Below, in pieces: positions 7,014 to 10,292 of a stretch of 10,292 nt of DNA. Source of the DNA: Synergistaceae bacterium UBA5827 (GTDB taxonomy: Bacteria; Synergistota; Synergistia; Synergistales; 79-D21). Made by a program: the position numbers and the translations under genes. The notes beneath the pieces were generated by a model. That model was not told the origin of the DNA. It searched no databases and worked only from the letters and a program-made list of their open reading frames with translations. Position 1 is the stretch's first letter, and every line of letters starts with the position of its first letter. The stretch spans positions 32,520-42,811 of the forward strand of contig DJHE01000007.1 in assembly GCA_002432945.1 (NCBI GenBank), written 5' to 3'.

Positions 7014-8624
7014 TCAGAGTCCCAGGGCTCCCTGGGAGCCTTCCTGGACCTTGACCTTCTGGGCTTTTTTAAGGGTGACGTTTCCCTGCCCTCCGAAGGG
7101 CATATCGATCTTCTTTCCTGCAAGGAGTTCCGAAATAGTCAGGATTTGCAGGCGAGGATGAGAGGTCCCCGATCCTGGGGAGTTGTAGAATCCGGCTTCG
7201 GCGGCTTCGGAGCGCATGGGCTGGGTGGGGTCGCTCATGGAGATGAGGACGCCGACTTGAGCCTTTTCCCGCTCGATGACGGCTCGGAGGTCTCGCACGA
7301 AGTGAGACCCGAGGTTATGCCCGGCTTTGACGGAAAAGACGATCAGTTTTGTTTTCCCGCCTTCGGCTTCGTCGTGGAAATAGAGCCGTCCGTCAATACC
7401 CTTGTCGCTACCTTTCTTCTGCTCAGCCGGGCGGGCTCCCACAAGGCCGAGAGCCCACCATTGGAACTGGTACTGGTCTGAGTCGGCTAAGGCCTGGGCG
7501 TCAGGGAGGGAGACGGGCTCGCCGATTACTTTGTAGGAAGCCGCAGCACCGAAGGAATCAAAGAGGCGGGACTTGATGAGGGTGATTGCCAGGTGGGTAA
7601 TATCGATTCCGATCCAGGATCGGTTCAGGCTCTGGGCGGCGGCGACGGCGGTGCCGCACCCGCAGAAGGGGTCCAAGACTACGTCACCAGGATTCGAGCT
7701 GGTGTTAAGGATACGCTCCAGAAGGGCTACAGGTTTCTGTGTGGGATAGCCGAGGCGCTCCGCTGCTTGCGAGTTGATGGGAGGGATGTCTTCCCAAAGA
7801 GCCTGTAGCGGGATGCCACGCATATCGTCAAGATATCTTTTTAGCCTTATTCCACCCCTTTTTGTAAAGTGCAGCCTGTTTTCCTGATCGTAAATTTTCA
7901 TTGTTTCCGGAGGGCAACGCCATAGGGAAGTACATCCCTTGTATTCGTACTCGTAACCGCCACCCGTAAGTCCTTTTGCGCTTAGATCATAGTCGGCCCA
8001 GAGTCGACCATCAGGGTCTTGGTTTCGGAATCGCGCAATGTATTCCTTAGGGTAGGGTCTATAAGTGGCGTTAAATGTAAAATCTTCAGTTTTTGAATAA
8101 AAGAGCAATATATCGACATTAGCTCCGTAACGGTTTGAGTCGTTATGGGCGGTTGTCCGTTTCCATGTAATTTCATTTTGGTAGTTCACCGGTCCGAAAA
8201 CCGCGTCCATGAGCAACTTGAGGTAGTGGCTTGCAGTGGGGTCACAGTGGAGGTAGATGCTCGCTGTGGGTTTCATGACGCGGCGGAGCTCCACCAGGCG
8301 TGGAGCCATCATGGCAAGATAAGCCATCATGTTGGAAGGGCCTAGCAGGGTATGGAAGGCTTGTAGGGCTTTAGATACCGCTCCTCCAGATTCTACCGTC
8401 TCCTGGTAAGTCTTGGCCGCGCTCTGGTCCCAGTGCCACGTGTCCTCGAAGGCTTTGATCTGGGAGGCGGACTTAGTGCCGTTTTCCCCCTTCTCAGCGA
8501 AGAGAACATTATAAGTGGCGTTTGAGTTGAAGGGCGGGTCGAGGTAGACGAGGTCAACAGACTCGCTCTCAATATAGCGCCGCATGACATCCAGGTTGTC
8601 GCCGTAGTAGAGCTGATTGGGCAA
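7014..8624 (-). CDS. DNA methyltransferase fused to PD-(D/E)xK/Mrr-like nuclease domain
   Basis: The 536-residue protein opens with QLYYGDNLDVM. It has the catalytic motif DPPF at 29-32, a variable central part (about 140-265, probably target recognition), YPTQKP at 293-298 and the AdoMet motif DPFCGCGT at 318-325. Motif IV before motif I marks a beta-class N6-adenine or N4-cytosine methyltransferase. Residues about 385-510 form a second domain: QWWALGLVGA, then GIDGRLYF (Asp411) and VFSVKAG (Lys433), then LRAVIEREKAQVGV and PMRSEAAEAGFY. This resembles Mrr-type nuclease folds with D...S-x-K in place of D...(E/Q)-x-K, which I believe is common in this fused family. Cleavage is therefore plausible but unproven. 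TTG 8624 was chosen from its ribosome binding site and the homologous N-terminus. GTG 8690 would add 22 mostly hydrophobic residues. A short hairpin (7021-7036) covers the 3' codons. Confidence 0.88.
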   Translation of the reverse strand: MPNQLYYGDNLDVMRRYIESESVDLVYLDPPFNSNATYNVLFAEKGENGTKSASQIKAFEDTWHWDQSAAKTYQETVESGGAVSKALQAFHTLLGPSNMMAYLAMMAPRLVELRRVMKPTASIYLHCDPTASHYLKLLMDAVFGPVNYQNEITWKRTTAHNDSNRYGANVDILLFYSKTEDFTFNATYRPYPKEYIARFRNQDPDGRLWADYDLSAKGLTGGGYEYEYKGCTSLWRCPPETMKIYDQENRLHFTKRGGIRLKRYLDDMRGIPLQALWEDIPPINSQAAERLGYPTQKPVALLERILNTSSNPGDVVLDPFCGCGTAVAAAQSLNRSWIGIDITHLAITLIKSRLFDSFGAAASYKVIGEPVSLPDAQALADSDQYQFQWWALGLVGARPAEQKKGSDKGIDGRLYFHDEAEGGKTKLIVFSVKAGHNLGSHFVRDLRAVIEREKAQVGVLISMSDPTQPMRSEAAEAGFYNSPGSGTSHPRLQILTISELLAGKKIDMPFGGQGNVTLKKAQKVKVQEGSQGALGL

Positions 8625-8632
8625 CGTTGATT

Positions 8633-8638
8633 CCCTCC
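8633..8638 (-). promoter_or_regulatory. Ribosome binding site fixing the TTG start of the methyltransferase
   Basis: GGAGGG on the minus strand lies 8 bases upstream of TTG 8624. It is the strongest Shine-Dalgarno match on the island and favours the TTG over the in-frame GTG at 8690, which has only AAAGGA at a short 4-base spacing. Confidence 0.7.
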
Positions 8639-8711
8639 AGAACAGAAAGTCGAAAACTTGGACAATTCCTATACCAATGCCAAGCGTCACTTGTTCCTTT
8701 ATAGCAGCGGA

Positions 8712-10052
8712 TTAAAAAGAAGGTCCGGCGCTTACCTCATCGAGATATCCCGAGCTACGATTAAAATATTTTCCGCTGTATCCAAATGCTTTTAAATATA
8801 TTACTTCAAGGACCCACATGCCCGCATTCCATGCATGGAATATTGTTTTTTTACCGTTGCTTTCTTTTTTATCAGGATGAACAATCCCATTTCTGATTTC
8901 GGTGAGTGCATGCGGGAAGTCTTCCCACTTTTTGGTGTTTTTCCCGGCGCTATCTAAAATATTTTTTGGAATAGAAAGCGGAATTCCCATGTAAGAAAGC
9001 AAAAGTCTTATTCTATCGGAAGCATAAAGTCTATCTTTAAAGCCTTTGATAGATATGCATTTTTTCTTGTTTACCATAAATTCATAAGATAGCCTTTCTA
9101 ATGCTGCTTGCGTTAATATTAGGTTTGCTTCAAGGTTATCGGTTTTATTGCTATTTACATACCATTCTAAACTTTCATAAATTGTCTCTCGCATTGATGT
9201 ATCCTGAAGACATTTTGAATATCCGGCAAAAATCGTTTGAAGTGTTTCTTCGTTAGGTGGGGTGTTGAGCCAACTAAGAGGTTTCTGAAATGGGGAGCTG
9301 GGTGGAGGGGCCCAACTTTCCCAGACTCGTTTTCCCAGTTTATCGAATCCCACGGGACAAACAGGTGTGCACCACGATCCTTTTATAAATGAAAAGAAAG
9401 GGGTCAGAGAAGAAATAAATAAATTGGCATTTTTTACATTAAATGGTGTTCCGTCCTCCTTCTCTAACAACGCAGTGTGAGTGATCGAATAACCGTTTGT
9501 TTGCCGAATTTTATCTAATCTATCTTTTAAATCGCTGACAGATGTGATTTCAAGGCTTAGCTTATCTGCCTTTAAAGTAATTTTTTTAAAAAAAGAAATA
9601 TTATGGTTGCTATCCGTAGAACGAAATGTTTTGCAATTGATGTCGCCGAAGTTATATAGAGCAAATGTTATTTGTTTTATATCCGTCGAATCTGGTTCTA
9701 GAACACAGACTGGAGTTTGATGCGGCGTAAATTCGACTATTACTCCTCCTCCAGCGGAGAGGGCGCTTGGGAATGGAGACAATATCATTTTCTCTCCTAT
9801 CTTCACATATTCAGCAGGAGTAGTGTTTACCATACAATTTAATAAAGGGCCGTAAGCTTCATTATCAAAATATCCTATGAGTGCGATTCTGGGCTTTGGG
9901 AATATTTCTAACTTTGCTTGCCCTTTTCCAATGTATTCTTTGCCAGAAATAGACACAGGGAAAGACCCATTCCAGAGTTCTGTGGAAGAATTAACTTCCC
10001 CGAAAGGGAAAGCGGGCTCAATAGGATTGTTGACTTCGCACCATGGCATCAT
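8712..10052 (-). CDS. Unrecognised protein with C-terminal HEPN-like RNxxxH motif
   Basis: I do not recognise a named family for this 446-residue protein. The N-terminal half (about 1-240) looks beta-rich, with strands such as FPVSISGKEYIGKGQAKLEIF and GGVIVEFTPH separated by loops. The middle has a Pro/Trp-rich stretch (ESWAPPPSSPFQKPLSWL). The C-terminal half is helical: ESLEWYVNSN, NLILTQAALERLSYEF, ASDRIRLLLSYMGIPLSIP, then ALTEIRNGIVHP, with Arg387 and His392 forming R-x4-H as in HEPN ribonucleases. An N-terminal beta domain plus C-terminal HEPN module recalls the ApeA type of anti-phage protein, but this is only a layout resemblance. No signal peptide or membrane segment is apparent. 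ATG 10052 is preceded by AAAGGA at 7-base spacing; ATG 10049 and TTG 10079 are alternatives. The gene is A/T-rich, lies 37 bases after the repressor stop and 87 bases before the methyltransferase start. Confidence 0.8.
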   Translation of the reverse strand: MMPWCEVNNPIEPAFPFGEVNSSTELWNGSFPVSISGKEYIGKGQAKLEIFPKPRIALIGYFDNEAYGPLLNCMVNTTPAEYVKIGEKMILSPFPSALSAGGGVIVEFTPHQTPVCVLEPDSTDIKQITFALYNFGDINCKTFRSTDSNHNISFFKKITLKADKLSLEITSVSDLKDRLDKIRQTNGYSITHTALLEKEDGTPFNVKNANLFISSLTPFFSFIKGSWCTPVCPVGFDKLGKRVWESWAPPPSSPFQKPLSWLNTPPNEETLQTIFAGYSKCLQDTSMRETIYESLEWYVNSNKTDNLEANLILTQAALERLSYEFMVNKKKCISIKGFKDRLYASDRIRLLLSYMGIPLSIPKNILDSAGKNTKKWEDFPHALTEIRNGIVHPDKKESNGKKTIFHAWNAGMWVLEVIYLKAFGYSGKYFNRSSGYLDEVSAGPSF

Positions 10053-10059
10053 AATCAAT

Positions 10060-10065
10060 TCCTTT
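10060..10065 (-). promoter_or_regulatory. Ribosome binding site of the HEPN-motif gene
   Basis: AAAGGA on the minus strand, 7 bases upstream of ATG 10052. It argues against the TTG at 10079, which would place this site inside the coding region. Confidence 0.55.
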
Positions 10066-10089
10066 GTCAGAAAATGCAATTTTTTTCTC

Positions 10090-10292
10090 TTACGGTTCCT
10101 CGTCCACCCCGCTGACAGTCCCCATGACTTTCCCCAGGACCTTGAACCATCCGCAATCGATGTCCTCTTGGGATATTAGCGTGGGGGATCGCCCGTCAGA
10201 GCTCTTCAGTTCGATCCCACTTGGTTTGAGGTAAACCTTCTTGATCGCCACCCGATCTCCTATGCAGACGACGGCAAGGTGTCCCGACCGCA
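10090..10292 (-). CDS. S24/LexA-like repressor, C-terminal part (5' end outside window)
   Basis: Sixty-six codons are visible, ending at TAA 10092-10090. The fragment reads GHLAVVCIGDRVAIKKVYL, then an L-K-S segment, and ends VLGKVMGTVSG. This is the C-terminal beta fold of S24 peptidases (LexA, phage CI/C2-type repressors). The Lys in VAIKK (codon 10242-10240) aligns with the catalytic Lys of the Ser-Lys dyad; the Ser and any N-terminal helix-turn-helix would lie to the right of the window. Such repressors cleave themselves when RecA filaments form, relieving repression after DNA damage. The gene points toward the HEPN-motif gene 37 bases away, so the two may share a transcript. The family is clear from the fragment, but whether the protein is XRE-type or UmuD-like cannot be decided here. 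Confidence 0.75.
   Translation of the reverse strand, partial: RSGHLAVVCIGDRVAIKKVYLKPSGIELKSSDGRSPTLISQEDIDCGWFKVLGKVMGTVSGVDEEP

Larger units (their letters stand above)
6121..10292. mobile_element. Putative genomic island (left end; right end outside window)
   Basis: Inferred extent of the inserted DNA. It starts at the tRNA fragment and carries only accessory-type genes, all on the minus strand: S24 repressor, HEPN-motif protein, methyltransferase-nuclease and toxin-antitoxin. Base composition is uneven and locally very A/T-rich (for example 15 of 60 G+C at 9541-9600, against 40 of 60 in porB at 5461-5520). No integrase gene is visible. By the usual geometry it would lie near the intact tRNA beyond the right edge. 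Bases 6121-6234 contain no gene I can support, only the short direct repeats listed separately. Confidence 0.6.

Noticed and set aside
7021..7036. CCCAGGG/CCCTGGG inverted repeat as a terminator after the methyltransferase
   Set aside because: It lies within the last codons of the gene and has no T-tract after it in the leftward direction, so it is not a convincing rho-independent terminator.
8624..8690. N-terminal extension of the methyltransferase from GTG 8690
   Set aside because: The added residues are a low-complexity hydrophobic run unlike family N-termini, and a much better ribosome binding site precedes TTG 8624.
1..10292. CRISPR arrays, rRNA genes, insertion sequences
   Set aside because: No spaced identical repeats, rRNA-like stretches, terminal inverted repeats or transposase motifs were seen on either strand.

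Overview
The window is a junction between ordinary chromosome and an inserted accessory region. Bases 1 to about 6097 are GC-rich and carry the end-less part of a large signalling protein (leftward) and, divergent from it, a four-gene pyruvate:ferredoxin oxidoreductase operon (rightward). A four-subunit POR with separate gamma, delta, alpha and beta chains, together with a multi-PAS HD-GYP protein and frequent TTG/GTG starts, suggests a strictly anaerobic bacterium, perhaps Synergistota or Desulfobacterota. The phylum is a guess, because no rRNA or marker gene is present.

Layout: (1) minus strand, 2923 to beyond base 1: degenerate receiver, GAF, four PAS, HD-GYP phosphodiesterase, cut by the window edge. 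(2) 2924-3123: divergent intergenic region with a candidate POR promoter. (3) plus strand 3124-6051: porG, porD, porA, porB, tightly packed with overlaps, closed by a perfect 38-base palindromic terminator. (4) 6098-6120: the last 23 bases of a tRNA gene (minus strand, most like tRNA-Ser) with no 5' part attached, which is the footprint of site-specific integration. (5) minus strand 10292 to 6235: the accessory side, all genes pointing left toward the tRNA fragment. In transcription order these are an S24/LexA-like repressor C-terminus (cut by the window edge), an unrecognised 446-residue protein with a C-terminal HEPN-like RN-x3-HP motif, a DNA methyltransferase fused to a PD-(D/E)xK-type nuclease domain, and a HigB-like toxin followed by a HigA-like antitoxin.

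How it fits together: the POR complex makes or uses acetyl-CoA with ferredoxin as electron carrier. The HD-GYP protein is probably a cyclic-di-GMP phosphodiesterase under several sensory inputs. The right-hand genes look like a compact defence and maintenance cassette: restriction-modification in one polypeptide, a possible RNase effector, and a toxin-antitoxin pair that would stabilise the island, possibly governed by a cleavable repressor. The polarity of the tRNA fragment predicts that the island extends rightward beyond this window and ends at an intact copy of the same tRNA gene. The best candidate for something undescribed is the HEPN-motif gene placed between the S24 repressor and the methyltransferase-nuclease.
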